A stretch of 64,000 bases of DNA from Bdellovibrionia bacterium (GTDB taxonomy: Bacteria > Bdellovibrionota > Bdellovibrionia > Bdellovibrionales > JAGQZY01), in NCBI GenBank assembly GCA_030424715.1, contig JAUHWH010000002.1:83080-147079 (forward strand), read 5' to 3'. The notes under the pieces are model-generated. The model worked only from the letters and a program-made list of their open reading frames with translations. It was not told where the DNA came from and ran no database searches. The position numbers were made by a program, and so were the translations under genes. Positions 26,756 through 35,930 of the stretch are shown here, piece by piece (position 1 is the first letter of the stretch; each line of letters opens with the position of its first letter).

Positions 26756-27811
26756 ATGAACAGCTTAACTTTTGATCACACCGGACTGGCCACTCGTGGC
26801 AAGGGCTTTACCTTTGATGACGTCCTTATCGTACCGACCAAGTCGGAAATGCGGTCGCGCCGCGAACCCGAGTTACATTCAATGCTCACTAAAAACAGTC
26901 AAATGACCCTCCCCTTTATCTCCGCCAATATGGACACCATTACAGAAGCCCCTATGGCGATGGCCATGGACCAACAGGGGGGCTTTGGGATCATTCATCG
27001 CTTTATGTCCATCGAAGACCAAGCCGCTGAAGTTAAAAAGGTGAAAGACTCCGGTGCCACTCACGTTGGTGCCAGCATCGGTGTGGGGTCTGAAAGTGAA
27101 GAACGCGCTCATGCATTGGTTACAGCGGGAGCCACCATTCTCACCATCGACATTGCCCACGGTCACTCGGTGCAAATGCTAGAAACACTAACCTGGTTAA
27201 AAAAGACTTTTCCATCCATAGAAACCATCGCAGGCAACGTCGCCACCCCAGAGGGAACCATGGACCTTATTGAGGCCGGGGCCGATGCAATTAAAGTCGG
27301 AATTGGTCCGGGCTCAATGTGCACCACTCGCATCATAACCGGTTGCGGGGTTCCTCAACTGACCGCCATCGCTCTTTGTGCCCAGGCCGCCCGCGAAAAA
27401 GGGGTTCCGGTGATTGCAGACGGTGGCATTAAAACGTCAGGCGACATTGTCAAAGCTTTGGCTGCCGGAGCGTCCACCGTAATGCTTGGGAGTATTTTAG
27501 CCGGTACCATTGAAACGCCCGGCTTGATTCAACATGGTCAAAAGCAGTACCGCGGTATGGCTTCGCGAGCGGCCCAAGATTCTTGGCGTGGCGGCGTTCC
27601 GTCGGGAATGGCTCCTGAGGGTGAGTCGACAAAAGTTTTTGTAAAGGGTCACCTCAGTGACGTGGTCGGAGAATTGGCCGGAGGCTTACGCAGTGGCATG
27701 ACATACATCAACGCCACTTCAGTGAATGAGATTATGCAGAAGGCTCGTTTTATGGAAATGTCATCCATGGGTATGAGTGAGTCTCGCGCCCATGGGCTTA
27801 ACGGATTTTAA
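26756..27811 (+). CDS. IMPDH/GMP reductase family enzyme without CBS domains
   Basis: From the ATG at 26756 (GGGGG seven bases upstream) it has 351 residues: only the TIM-barrel domain. The loop [11 protein letters not shown] has the catalytic Cys, and [17 protein letters not shown] with VMLGSILAG are IMPDH-like. CBS domains are missing. The flap has [17 protein letters not shown] instead of the Arg-Tyr pair of IMP dehydrogenases. Length and the flap fit GMP reductase (GMP to IMP, NADPH), while the phosphate-binding strands read like IMPDH. GMP reductase is my first call, with a CBS-less IMPDH as the alternative. Confidence 0.8.
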   Translation: MNSLTFDHTGLATRGKGFTFDDVLIVPTKSEMRSRREPELHSMLTKNSQMTLPFISANMDTITEAPMAMAMDQQGGFGIIHRFMSIEDQAAEVKKVKDSGATHVGASIGVGSESEERAHALVTAGATILTIDIAHGHSVQMLETLTWLKKTFPSIETIAGNVATPEGTMDLIEAGADAIKVGIGPGSMCTTRIITGCGVPQLTAIALCAQAAREKGVPVIADGGIKTSGDIVKALAAGASTVMLGSILAGTIETPGLIQHGQKQYRGMASRAAQDSWRGGVPSGMAPEGESTKVFVKGHLSDVVGELAGGLRSGMTYINATSVNEIMQKARFMEMSSMGMSESRAHGLNGF

Positions 27812-27857
27812 ATCTGGTGGGTCGTAAAAAGAGATGAGGTTCGGCCAGGCAATCACC

Positions 27858-28589
27858 CTACTGCTTCATCAGTCGAATCGTGTTTGAAACATCAATCATT
27901 TTTGCCGCTTGCCCTTCAGGCTTGGCTAGAAGCTTGGATTCTAAATTGTACTCGTACAAACCGCGAGATGTTCTTTTAACACCTTTCGTGGATTTTCCGG
28001 CCAATGGGTTCTTCACCACAATCCAACGTCTGACGTAAGACTCCGGAGCCACTTTAAAGGGAGTGAGAATGTGGGTTTTGGGAACATACACAGTGTTGTT
28101 AAGACCTTTCATGCCCGAGTTCACCTGTTGGTAGCCGCGTGAGGCCGAGACGCCTCCGGCCGCTGCCACCGAGCCAACCGCAACGGCTGCGCCGGCTTTT
28201 TGAGTGCTCTTGTTGTTTGATCCGATCGCCGCTGCCGAACCGACCGCCGCCATGGACCCTAATATAAGATTTGTGTTGTATCGGGCTTTCTGGAGCTTGA
28301 GTTCAGCCCCCTCAACCCAAGCTGAGAGCTTATCGTTTGTTAAGGCCCCAATATCGGCCCCTCCCATTTTAAGATTGCCGAATTTAAACTCTTGCCAGGT
28401 TCCGGTGGTGTTCTCGATCGTGTACTCTAAGAACAAATAGTATTTGTCACTCAGGTCTCGGTTTACATTTACGCTGACGACGACCTGCTTTTGATCAGAC
28501 TTGCAGACTTGTCCCGCGTGAGTCATGGCACACCCAACGAGGTTGGCTAGAAAAAGTAATCCCACAAATAACTTCAACACTGGCTTCAT
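27858..28589 (-). CDS. lipoprotein of unknown function
   Basis: A 243-residue lipoprotein with lipobox LVGC (Cys20). A beta-rich N-terminal part contains the long VVVSVNVNRDLSDKYYLF strand. A hydrophobic, glycine/alanine-rich middle segment (about 110-155: LILGSMAAVGSAAAIG, AVAVGSVAAAGGV) could insert into a membrane. No family is recognised. It converges on the IMPDH/GMPR gene. A 12-base match to the operator-like motif of the metal locus lies 66 bp upstream (28655-28666). Confidence 0.7.
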   Translation of the reverse strand: MKPVLKLFVGLLFLANLVGCAMTHAGQVCKSDQKQVVVSVNVNRDLSDKYYLFLEYTIENTTGTWQEFKFGNLKMGGADIGALTNDKLSAWVEGAELKLQKARYNTNLILGSMAAVGSAAAIGSNNKSTQKAGAAVAVGSVAAAGGVSASRGYQQVNSGMKGLNNTVYVPKTHILTPFKVAPESYVRRWIVVKNPLAGKSTKGVKRTSRGLYEYNLESKLLAKPEGQAAKMIDVSNTIRLMKQ

Positions 28590-28922
28590 GAACCGATCTC
28601 CTTTTTAATGGCAGAAAACGAGTGTATTCTCGGGAGGTTTTCTTTTCAACTAGAATGCAATATTGTGAAGAGAATACCGAACCAGCACCCAAAATATGTT
28701 CAGAGTTTTTACACCTCTGTATCTATTTCCACGGCGCCACAAGAGGAACGGCGGCTTCGTTGATTTGTGCTAAACTGGTTTTGAAACAGCCGTTGAACTG
28801 AGAACTGAGTTGAACTGACTTGTGAAGTGATAAGATGATATACAGTGATCGAAGCTCACTGTTTGATCCACCCGAAAATGCAACTCGCAGGTCGGCGGCG
28901 GGACCATGAAGGCTTTTAGATA
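28590..28922. other. intergenic region between divergent genes
   Basis: Divergent promoter region of 333 bp. It contains ATGCAATATTGT (28655-28666), like copy 2 of the metal operator at 1654, and a small inverted repeat CAGTGA/TCACTG near 28842-28860. No gene is supported here. Confidence 0.5.
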
Positions 28923-30161
28923 GTGAATAGAGATCAAATTCTACCAATCCCCTGGCTGCCGGCAATACTCTTGCTAGCAATGATAGCCTTTTTGCCTTCA
29001 ACCGGTGCAGCGACCCCTTGGTCTTGCCAGGCTTCCTTTGCAACAAACAAACTTTTTAGTAATGCTCTTCCACAACATAAAACAGTTTGGGCTCTCAAAA
29101 GGGATCTACGCCAGGCAGCCGCTCTTTTGCGCACCGATATGCAGAATCGCAACGCCGCATTGCTTTTCGAGAAAAGTGGGCGTGACCTGATGGCGCTCAA
29201 TTATGACCACGTTGCCTTCGTCGGTCGACTTTACCAGAAAGCCCTTGGTGGTCGCCCGCCCACGCCAGAGAATCTTCAAATCTTGGTGCGCTCCCTACAA
29301 TATCACACCCTTCTCACCCACATGAATGGTTGGCCCGTTCACGGGGTGATGAAAATTATTAAACGCTTACTGATCTCAGGCGTTCAGAACTCTTCCATTA
29401 GTGTGAGGGAAGCCCTCGACACCATTGCCTGGCTCGAAAGTCAAAATTTACGCTTTTTTAAAGCCCCATCGACACCGGTCTTGAGAGGGCTTTGGAACTC
29501 CTATGTCTGGATCTTAGGAGACCTGCATCGCGTGGCTCGTGCAAAAGTGGGCGGGACCGACCTGGTTGAACAGGCCATTGTTGAGCAGTTCAATAGCATC
29601 AGTCGCTTTGCTGTAAAGACCATGTTCATTGGCAACTTTAAAAAATCGCAACGCCTCTATAAGTTCTCGGATGCCTTTGTTCAAAAGATGGAAGGCCTCT
29701 TTCGGGACTGGCTGGTTTCGTCAGAGTCCTTTCCAGTTTCGCAGCTGGATCGCTCCCAAACCGTGGGCCCAATGACCATCGATGAGATTCTCCTGCGGGC
29801 CAAACGAGTTGTTAGTATCCCAGACTTCATTCAAGAACAGCTGCAGCAGCCGACCTCCGGTTACCTGTTGGGGATGAATGGTTACCTCTACGATGCCATC
29901 CTCGACGTCAGCTACCTGACTCACTTTCGGTGGGCTTTTAACAAAAACCTAATGAGCGTACAGATGCCGGAAAAGTCGATTGATCAAAAGTATAAAGTTG
30001 CAGAATTCATGAGAAAGCTCCTCAAAAGCCGAGAGCCGATCTTCTTTATGCTCCCCTCCTCCATTAACAAGACCACCTTCACCCGTATGGAACTTGAGTA
30101 CTTGGTAAAAAACCCCGAATCCCTGTCTCAAATCACTTTTCTCATCGGCCAGGGCGAATAA
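28923..30161 (+). CDS. exported protein, unknown
   Basis: A 412-residue protein with a GTG start (AAGG about 11 bases upstream) and a hydrophobic signal segment (PAILLLAMIAFLPSTGAAT, about 13-31). The mature part is helical and basic with evenly spread Lys/Arg. Cys34 is the only cysteine near the N-terminus. I recognise no domain. It may act in the periplasm. The start is uncertain; an ATG at 28980 would cut into the signal segment. Confidence 0.65.
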   Translation: MNRDQILPIPWLPAILLLAMIAFLPSTGAATPWSCQASFATNKLFSNALPQHKTVWALKRDLRQAAALLRTDMQNRNAALLFEKSGRDLMALNYDHVAFVGRLYQKALGGRPPTPENLQILVRSLQYHTLLTHMNGWPVHGVMKIIKRLLISGVQNSSISVREALDTIAWLESQNLRFFKAPSTPVLRGLWNSYVWILGDLHRVARAKVGGTDLVEQAIVEQFNSISRFAVKTMFIGNFKKSQRLYKFSDAFVQKMEGLFRDWLVSSESFPVSQLDRSQTVGPMTIDEILLRAKRVVSIPDFIQEQLQQPTSGYLLGMNGYLYDAILDVSYLTHFRWAFNKNLMSVQMPEKSIDQKYKVAEFMRKLLKSREPIFFMLPSSINKTTFTRMELEYLVKNPESLSQITFLIGQGE

Positions 30162-30387
30162 CCCATTCTTGTCCCTCATCGATCGATGAATTCCTCACCA
30201 GACGCTCAATTGCAAAAAAAAGAACAGTGCCCCCCAAACCGGAGCACGGATAGATTGCGCTAAAGACCTAAGGCTGCGCTGCGTCCTCAAAAGATTACCA
30301 GCACTTAGCTCCTCTTGTCTAAATCCTAATTTGAAAGACCGACTCATCTTATGATAGCAGAAGGTCATCCAAAGATAGGGGGATTCT

Positions 30388-30729
30388 ATGAAAACATTAA
30401 CATTATTTTTAGTAAGCTTTTTAATGGCTTTTGGCGCGTTGGCTTCTGGTCCATCGACGGACTGGGTTGACACCGAAGGAAAGGGCGTCGCCGAAGGAAC
30501 AAACGACAATGCGACCTGCGAGATGGCAAAGAAAAAAGCCATTATCGATGCCGAGAGCAACTATGAAACGTCTCAATGGACCTACGACTTTACCTGTAAC
30601 CAAGACATGATGGGGCGACCCATCCCTGTGACTAAAAGCAATTGCTCTTGCAAGCCCAGTAGTGAAGAGCAGCTCACTTGTACTTACAGTGGCTTTTTTC
30701 AATGTCTTGAAACAGTTTGGTATGACTAA
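30388..30729 (+). CDS. small Cys-rich exported protein
   Basis: A 113-residue protein with signal peptide MKTLTLFLVSFLMAFGALA. The mature domain of about 93 residues has six cysteines (including NCSCKPS, QLTCTYSGFFQC), probably disulfide-bonded. GGGGG precedes the ATG, as in several other exported-protein genes here. It ends with a 4-bp overlap with the convergent flavoprotein gene. No family is recognised. Confidence 0.7.
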   Translation: MKTLTLFLVSFLMAFGALASGPSTDWVDTEGKGVAEGTNDNATCEMAKKKAIIDAESNYETSQWTYDFTCNQDMMGRPIPVTKSNCSCKPSSEEQLTCTYSGFFQCLETVWYD

Positions 30730-32147
30730 ATCAGATGACTCAAAGACTGGTCCCCGAAATCAAAACGGTTTTGGGGATCATACCTTCTTTTGATTCTCAA
30801 TAGCTCTGCTAAATTTTGCGCGTAGTAAGCATTGGCCCAATCTTTTACTTGTAAATCACAATAGTTCACATAGCGACGCCCAGAAAACAATGGATCAATC
30901 GCTCGATTAAAATTGTGAAAGTTTTCTTTGAAAACATGCGCTTTAGAGCTGGTTAAGAACGTGCTATTCAACTCAACCACGTAACGGCAATGACGATGGG
31001 GATAAGAATTGCTATGAGATGGCTGCGAAATCTTTCCACCGAGTGGCTCCATCAAAACACCAATAGAAGATCCGTTGATATGTTCACCGATGGCTTTTTC
31101 GATTGCCTTAAAACCAACCCGCCCTATTTTATGTTCGGCGTATTGAGACGACCCAACAAAGGGATAGGGAATGCCCAGTGGCCTCATGTAGTGAGCCGAT
31201 CGATGCTGTAAGCTCGAGTTGCTGGGATCAAAGTTTTTCAATTCAGTCCAAAGAGTTTGGAAAAAAGCCTCCTCGACTTGTTCTTGGGCAACATCATGTA
31301 TATGACCTGTGACCCTGACCTTTTCGATCTCTCCATTGCGGGCCTGTATGAAAAAAGCAACCGAAGTGTTTGACTCCTCATCAAAACTTTTGTTTTCCCA
31401 GAACTCAAAAATCTCCTGCGCCCTGGCTCCAGAGAAGTGGAAGGCAAACCTAGCTGCACCTCGTGAGCGAAAAGCTCTCAAATGAAAATTTTTAACCATA
31501 GCAAAGTTTCCGCCACCACCCCCGAGAAGGGCCCAATACAGATCCGAGTGACGTCTGGGGGAGACGAAAACCTCTTCTCCACTCGCTAAAATCACCTCCA
31601 TCCCCTCAACTCGGTCACAACCAAGCCCCCAGGTACGAGACTTGTTCGAGTGCCCCCCTCCGAGAATGTAACCGGCGAGCCCTACAACCGGACATGTGCC
31701 ATTAGGAATCACTAACCCATAGGGCTCTAATAACTTTTGGGCTTCAACCAAAGTCAATCCAGAGCCCAGTATGACATTCTCCCCATTGACACGAAAATCG
31801 TTGAATGTTCTTGAGTCAAAGACCAATCCATGGCCTATGGAAAACCCCGCAAATGAGTGTCCGCCACTCCGAAGAAACCACTTTTCCTGCTGAACCTGTT
31901 CATCTTGAAAACTCTCACCGTAGTCCCTGGAGTTAGATGACTTCAGCACCGCAGTGGGTTCGGGAGGCTTTAGATCCAGATTGAACAAGCGAATCGCCTC
32001 ATTGAAGCCTTTATCACCAGGAAAGAGATACTCACTTGAAAGGGACCGTAAGTGATTTTTAAAGACTTTCGTAACCGCTCGCGCCCAAGAGACAGCGGGG
32101 GTCAAGAACAACAGGCTAGAATATCTCAGCAAGTTTCGGCGCTTCAT
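30726..32147 (-). CDS. FAD-linked oxidase (BBE-like), probable Tat substrate
   Basis: From the ATG at 32147 it has 473 residues. The N-terminus KRRNLLRYSSLLFL then PAVSWARA is twin-arginine-like, fitting export of a folded flavoprotein. The FAD-binding (PCMH) domain has RSGGHSFAGFSIGHG with the histidine used for covalent FAD attachment, GLTLVEAQKLL, and GLAGYILGGGHSNKSRTWGL. The end YCDLQVKDWANAYYAQNL with RRYDPQNRF is the berberine-bridge C-terminal domain. The substrate (sugar, alcohol or aromatic) is unknown. A TTG at 32183 would add 12 residues before the Tat motif. Confidence 0.88.
   Translation of the reverse strand: MKRRNLLRYSSLLFLTPAVSWARAVTKVFKNHLRSLSSEYLFPGDKGFNEAIRLFNLDLKPPEPTAVLKSSNSRDYGESFQDEQVQQEKWFLRSGGHSFAGFSIGHGLVFDSRTFNDFRVNGENVILGSGLTLVEAQKLLEPYGLVIPNGTCPVVGLAGYILGGGHSNKSRTWGLGCDRVEGMEVILASGEEVFVSPRRHSDLYWALLGGGGGNFAMVKNFHLRAFRSRGAARFAFHFSGARAQEIFEFWENKSFDEESNTSVAFFIQARNGEIEKVRVTGHIHDVAQEQVEEAFFQTLWTELKNFDPSNSSLQHRSAHYMRPLGIPYPFVGSSQYAEHKIGRVGFKAIEKAIGEHINGSSIGVLMEPLGGKISQPSHSNSYPHRHCRYVVELNSTFLTSSKAHVFKENFHNFNRAIDPLFSGRRYVNYCDLQVKDWANAYYAQNLAELLRIKRRYDPQNRFDFGDQSLSHLI
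30751..30777 (+). terminator. probable terminator after the 30388 gene
   Basis: TCCCCGAAA pairs with TTTTGGGGA across a 9-base loop (one G-U pair), followed by a T-rich CATACCTTCTTTT. It begins 21 bp after the 30388-30729 stop codon and lies inside the last codons of the convergent flavoprotein gene. Confidence 0.45.
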
Positions 32148-32430
32148 TCTCTGCCTTGTATCTAATTTGCGACCCAATTTCAATAAACCTTACGCCTAGA
32201 GATATCAAAACAGATCTCAAACCGAGCGTACAGCGAGGATTGGCCGATGGCTAAAACAGCAAGACTCAACATGTTGGTATTAGCGCCATATTTCGTAATC
32301 TCCAGATAAGCATTAACAATCACCTGTTTTTTTAGTAAACACTTTGTGCCTGGTATTTTAATAAGTTAGGCCCCTGTTATTTTGATGAAATAGCAATTAA
32401 TATGAATGAACTCATCAAGATTGGTACTGT

Positions 32431-33204
32431 GTGGATGAATTGAAGATCACGACTTTTAATATTCGTTGCTTCGGCTTTGGCGGAGAGTACTTCGGCAAAC
32501 ACCGAGTCGAACACCGTAAGCCTTTTCTAAAAGACTTCATTCGATCAAATTTCTCGGACACTGATGTTTTTGTTTTTCAAGAAATAATGAATCCCCTTAT
32601 TATTGATCAAATACTGCCCGATGGCTTTACGACCCACACCTACAGTCACGACTACAATCGCCATATGTTTATAGTGTTCGCTTGCCAAAAAGAGCTTGAG
32701 ATCAAAAACTTTCAGACCATAGTGGGTACAGCTCTTGATACTGAACGGTCAAGACCGGCGGTTTACGGGAGCTTGACATTAAATGATAAGCCGATCTTAG
32801 ACCTTATCGGTGTGCACTTAAAATCAAAACATGACCACACAGACGAGCGTATTCAACAAGCGAAAGTGATTTCTCAATTCATTGAAGGGCTCTCGTCGGA
32901 TGCACCGAAAGTTATGACAGGGGATTTTAATAGTCATTTTAAAGAAAAAACTGGAAAACCCCAAGATGATCTCGTCTATTTACAAGAGGCCTTCGAAAAC
33001 CAATTGACCCTAGTAGGTCACGATAAACCCACCTACCTATCGGCTTCTGATGAAATGAGCCTCGATCACTTTTTCGTTAAGGGTCTTAAAACATTGAGCG
33101 TGGAGGTCTATCAACTACCGCAATACTCCCCCACTCAATCCTTCAAAAAGTTTTACAATGAAATTTCTGATCACCTGCCAGTCAGTTTGCACTTCGGTCT
33201 TTAG
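32431..33204 (+). CDS. endonuclease/exonuclease/phosphatase family protein
   Basis: A 257-residue EEP-fold hydrolase with a GTG start and no signal peptide. Motifs in order are ITTFNIRCFG (Asn), VFQEIM (catalytic Glu), GVHLKSKHD, MTGDFNSH (Asp/Asn metal site) and SDHLPVSL (terminal Asp-His). The compact form fits a nuclease or a phosphodiesterase; the substrate is not deducible. An upstream ATG (32403) is out of frame and ends after 13 codons. It is convergent with the glycine-rich protein gene. Confidence 0.87.
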   Translation: MDELKITTFNIRCFGFGGEYFGKHRVEHRKPFLKDFIRSNFSDTDVFVFQEIMNPLIIDQILPDGFTTHTYSHDYNRHMFIVFACQKELEIKNFQTIVGTALDTERSRPAVYGSLTLNDKPILDLIGVHLKSKHDHTDERIQQAKVISQFIEGLSSDAPKVMTGDFNSHFKEKTGKPQDDLVYLQEAFENQLTLVGHDKPTYLSASDEMSLDHFFVKGLKTLSVEVYQLPQYSPTQSFKKFYNEISDHLPVSLHFGL

Positions 33205-33268
33205 AGGAAACCTAATAACGATGACTTATGCAAACACAGGTAACTCAAGCTCCAGTAATCCTAGAACA

Positions 33269-34201
33269 TCACAAGATACAGCTGGGTGCCGAGTAAGACA
33301 GAATAATAATGCCACCCGCGCCACCGGCGCTAGCGGAAACTCCGCCCTTTCCTGCCTGGGCAGGGATGTTGGGAATGGTTATATTGGCTGAATTCGCACC
33401 CCAGCCACCATCGGTGCCCCCGCCAGTTGCCCCTGCGCTTCCTCCGGATGAACCCAAGCCGGTGTGACCACCGCCTCCAGCCCCATAGCCACCGCCGCCG
33501 CCGCAGTTATCGGCATTCTGGGCTCCGCCACTTGCCCCGGAGCCGCCACCGCAGCCACTAGGCACATTACCGCCGAAGAATGCACCGCCGACAGACCCAT
33601 TAGATCCGGCAGTACCGCCAGCGACTCCAGTGCCACCTCCACCAGGTGATGAGCCTCCGCCGTTGCCGCCGTTGGCTGCTGCTACTAATGAACCATTCCA
33701 GAGGATGGCCGTACTTCCGCCGCCACCACCTCTGCCGTAGTTGCCAGAGCCGCCACCGAAATAACCAGAGCCACCACCTCCACCATCCCCATAATTATTA
33801 TCATTGCCAGGGGCTCCTCCGCCGCCGCCCACATAGGCAGCGAAAGCCGTGCCGCTAGAGCCGGCAGTGAAACTCCCCGTTTTAATCAGTCCGTCTTGTC
33901 CAGAGCCCCCACCCTGATCTTCATCTGCGGCACCGCCGCCGCCACCCACAAGAATGTAGCTCACCGTCACCGAAGAGGGTAGACCTCCCAATGAGTCAGC
34001 ATCTAAAACTTTTGAAGAGGTGATCACGGTCACGCAATCGTAAGAGGGTTGGCTCGCGCCACCGCCACCACCGCCACCAACGGTGACCTTTTTCCAGGTG
34101 GGGGCACCATTGAGCGAACCAGGCATCAGAACCAAACCCAATGTCGAACAAAGGGCAAAGAAAGTACGAAATCGAAACTCAACAAACATACGATACATCA
34201 T
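33269..34201 (-). CDS. glycine-rich exported protein (paralogue A)
   Basis: A 310-residue protein with a signal peptide ending near SLNGA (about 31). APTWKKVTVG starts the mature chain, followed by a short beta domain (VITSSKVLDADSLGGLP, VSYILVGGGGGA) and then about 190 residues of Gly-rich sequence with runs of GGGGG. GGGGGSTAILWNGSLV lies in the middle. The end is GGIIILSYSAPSCIL. The same framework recurs in the 59730-60740 protein. It belongs to the general glycine-rich domain type. Polyglycine-II helix packing, as in phage S16 adhesin gp38, is a possible fold (inferred). It is probably a surface or secreted adhesin-like protein. Confidence 0.8.
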   Translation of the reverse strand: MMYRMFVEFRFRTFFALCSTLGLVLMPGSLNGAPTWKKVTVGGGGGGGASQPSYDCVTVITSSKVLDADSLGGLPSSVTVSYILVGGGGGAADEDQGGGSGQDGLIKTGSFTAGSSGTAFAAYVGGGGGAPGNDNNYGDGGGGGSGYFGGGSGNYGRGGGGGSTAILWNGSLVAAANGGNGGGSSPGGGGTGVAGGTAGSNGSVGGAFFGGNVPSGCGGGSGASGGAQNADNCGGGGGYGAGGGGHTGLGSSGGSAGATGGGTDGGWGANSANITIPNIPAQAGKGGVSASAGGAGGIIILSYSAPSCIL

Positions 34202-34241
34202 TCTTTAACATCGGCGTTTTCAGCCCTAACTTAAGAAAGTT

Positions 34242-34313
34242 CCCACAATGAGACATTAAAAACGTTTTTAACGGGCTATGCTAATGAGCCCCAGCGATCA
34301 TCAACATTGTGGG
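34242..34313. repeat. nested inverted repeats between two minus-strand genes
   Basis: CCCACAATG (34242-34250) and CATTGTGGG (34305-34313) form a perfect 9-bp inverted repeat around 54 bases. Inside it lies the perfect 16-bp palindrome TTAAAAACGTTTTTAA (34256-34271). It sits between the SGNH hydrolase stop and the glycine-rich gene start, so it may be a terminator, a regulatory site or a repeat-element scar. Confidence 0.4.
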
Positions 34314-34316
34314 TTG

Positions 34317-35648
34317 CTAATGACCTTGATTCTTGAACCATTCCAAGACAGCCTGTGCAGCATTATTTGCGATTATCTGGTGGCCTAGAGCCGTGGTGTG
34401 ACCAAAGCGGCCGGCGAAACGATCGGTAAAAACCTCATTCCAAGGGTGCTCTTTCATGACTTCTACAAAGGAAGATCGCTGTTCCACAAAATAAATAGAG
34501 GGCTCTTTGGAATCGACGAAAGGAAAAGTCTGTTGATTCTCAACAGCTGCCCTAAAGCTGTTAACTGGGGGAATATCTTGACGGCCATAGACTAGCCAGC
34601 GCATGCTTGATAGACTTTGTAACGGGTACTGTAATACAATCCAATGGATCTTTTCTCTTTTCAAATAATCACGGAAATACCGATAATGCCTCGCTGTTAC
34701 TTCAAGGGGCTGTAGGTTCGTAAAAGTCAAACCCAGCTTTTGTCTTGCAATCGTTTCAATCTGAGTTTTGATTGCAGGTATCTGGCGCCCACATTTCACA
34801 ATGTGATTAATAGCCATTGTCGAATCCTCGGAATTTTCAAGCGCGACCACTGCAATATCGAAACAACGCTTAAACTCTTCAGCTAGGTATTCATTGTCCA
34901 TTGCCTCCCAAAGCAACTCATCATGCTTCGGATTAGCAATAACGGCCTGGGTCAGTCGCTCTCGCCATTGCAACTTGCTCTGAAACCATTTTTCACTATC
35001 AAAGGCATTTTCCTCATAAACGTTCTGCCAATACTGGCTCCAAATACTGTCGGCAGAGACACTGAGGCTCTCTTTCTTTGAAAAAATCGAGGGGCTTGGG
35101 TTAAGTTGAGAAAAAGAAAGGGCTAAAGTTTTACGCTCTTCGACACTCAGCTCAGTCATGTTTAGTGGCTTGAGGTGAGAGAAAAAATACTTCCATACCT
35201 TCACTAGACGTAGTCGTCTTAAAAAAATTTGCCAATGTGATGATAAGCCACCAGTAAACTCAGTTGTCATTTCAATATCGTTTATGCCCATCATGGTAAT
35301 CACTATGTGGGGTTTGTACTTTTCTATGGAAGACTCAAGAATCGAGCTGATGATACCGGTATCATACGACGGGCGCCCCTCTGAATAAACCCGAAACTTT
35401 CCGATGCCTTCTTGATTGAGAAGTCGCTCCAGCTGCCTAGGCCATGCGGAATTAACCTGATCTTCATAGAAATCAGCCGTGGTCGATTCACCAAAACAAA
35501 GAATGCGAATCGCGTCCGTATCACTTTCATTGATGACATTACGTCGGTACTGATCCAAAGATAAAAACTCACCCACCAAACGGATGCTAACTTCAGCGAC
35601 AACGAGGCAAAAAATCCCAACAAATAGAACAAAACCAATTTTTTTCAT
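34317..35648 (-). CDS. membrane-anchored SGNH hydrolase-like protein
   Basis: From the ATG at 35648 it has 443 residues: one N-terminal membrane helix (about 3-25) and then an SGNH fold. RILCFGESTTADF carries the Ser of block I, the Gly is in YSEGRPSYD, MMGINDIE is block III, and GHTTALGHQII near the C-terminus gives the catalytic His. About 200 residues are inserted between blocks III and V. Similar proteins remove or transfer acyl groups on polysaccharides or peptidoglycan. The substrate is unknown. Confidence 0.82.
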   Translation of the reverse strand: MKKIGFVLFVGIFCLVVAEVSIRLVGEFLSLDQYRRNVINESDTDAIRILCFGESTTADFYEDQVNSAWPRQLERLLNQEGIGKFRVYSEGRPSYDTGIISSILESSIEKYKPHIVITMMGINDIEMTTEFTGGLSSHWQIFLRRLRLVKVWKYFFSHLKPLNMTELSVEERKTLALSFSQLNPSPSIFSKKESLSVSADSIWSQYWQNVYEENAFDSEKWFQSKLQWRERLTQAVIANPKHDELLWEAMDNEYLAEEFKRCFDIAVVALENSEDSTMAINHIVKCGRQIPAIKTQIETIARQKLGLTFTNLQPLEVTARHYRYFRDYLKREKIHWIVLQYPLQSLSSMRWLVYGRQDIPPVNSFRAAVENQQTFPFVDSKEPSIYFVEQRSSFVEVMKEHPWNEVFTDRFAGRFGHTTALGHQIIANNAAQAVLEWFKNQGH

Positions 35649-35930
35649 TAGACCCGCTCCCATCTAATAACGTTTTTATACAAAGCTTGCTTTGAGGTTG
35701 TCACTGACATTCTTTTCCCCATGCAATACCAGAATTGGGAGGACCTTCAGCGTGGAAGTGCCTGAACCCATGGAGCGATACCTTGAAACGTAAGCGGGCT
35801 CTCAGGGCAGCTTTTTAAATAGTGAAAATCCATAGTCCGATCCTGGCGATGAACTGTACAGTCTCTGGACAGTCCTGTCAGAGTTACAATGGGCATTGTT
35901 GAATCGTCGCTTTGGGTGTTAAATGTCTCC

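Noticed and set aside
32247..32309. 20-codon frame MAKTARLNMLVLAPYFVISR with GAGGA upstream
   Set aside because: Possible small peptide, but the spacing is loose, no terminator follows and nothing links it to the neighbours; kept out for lack of support.
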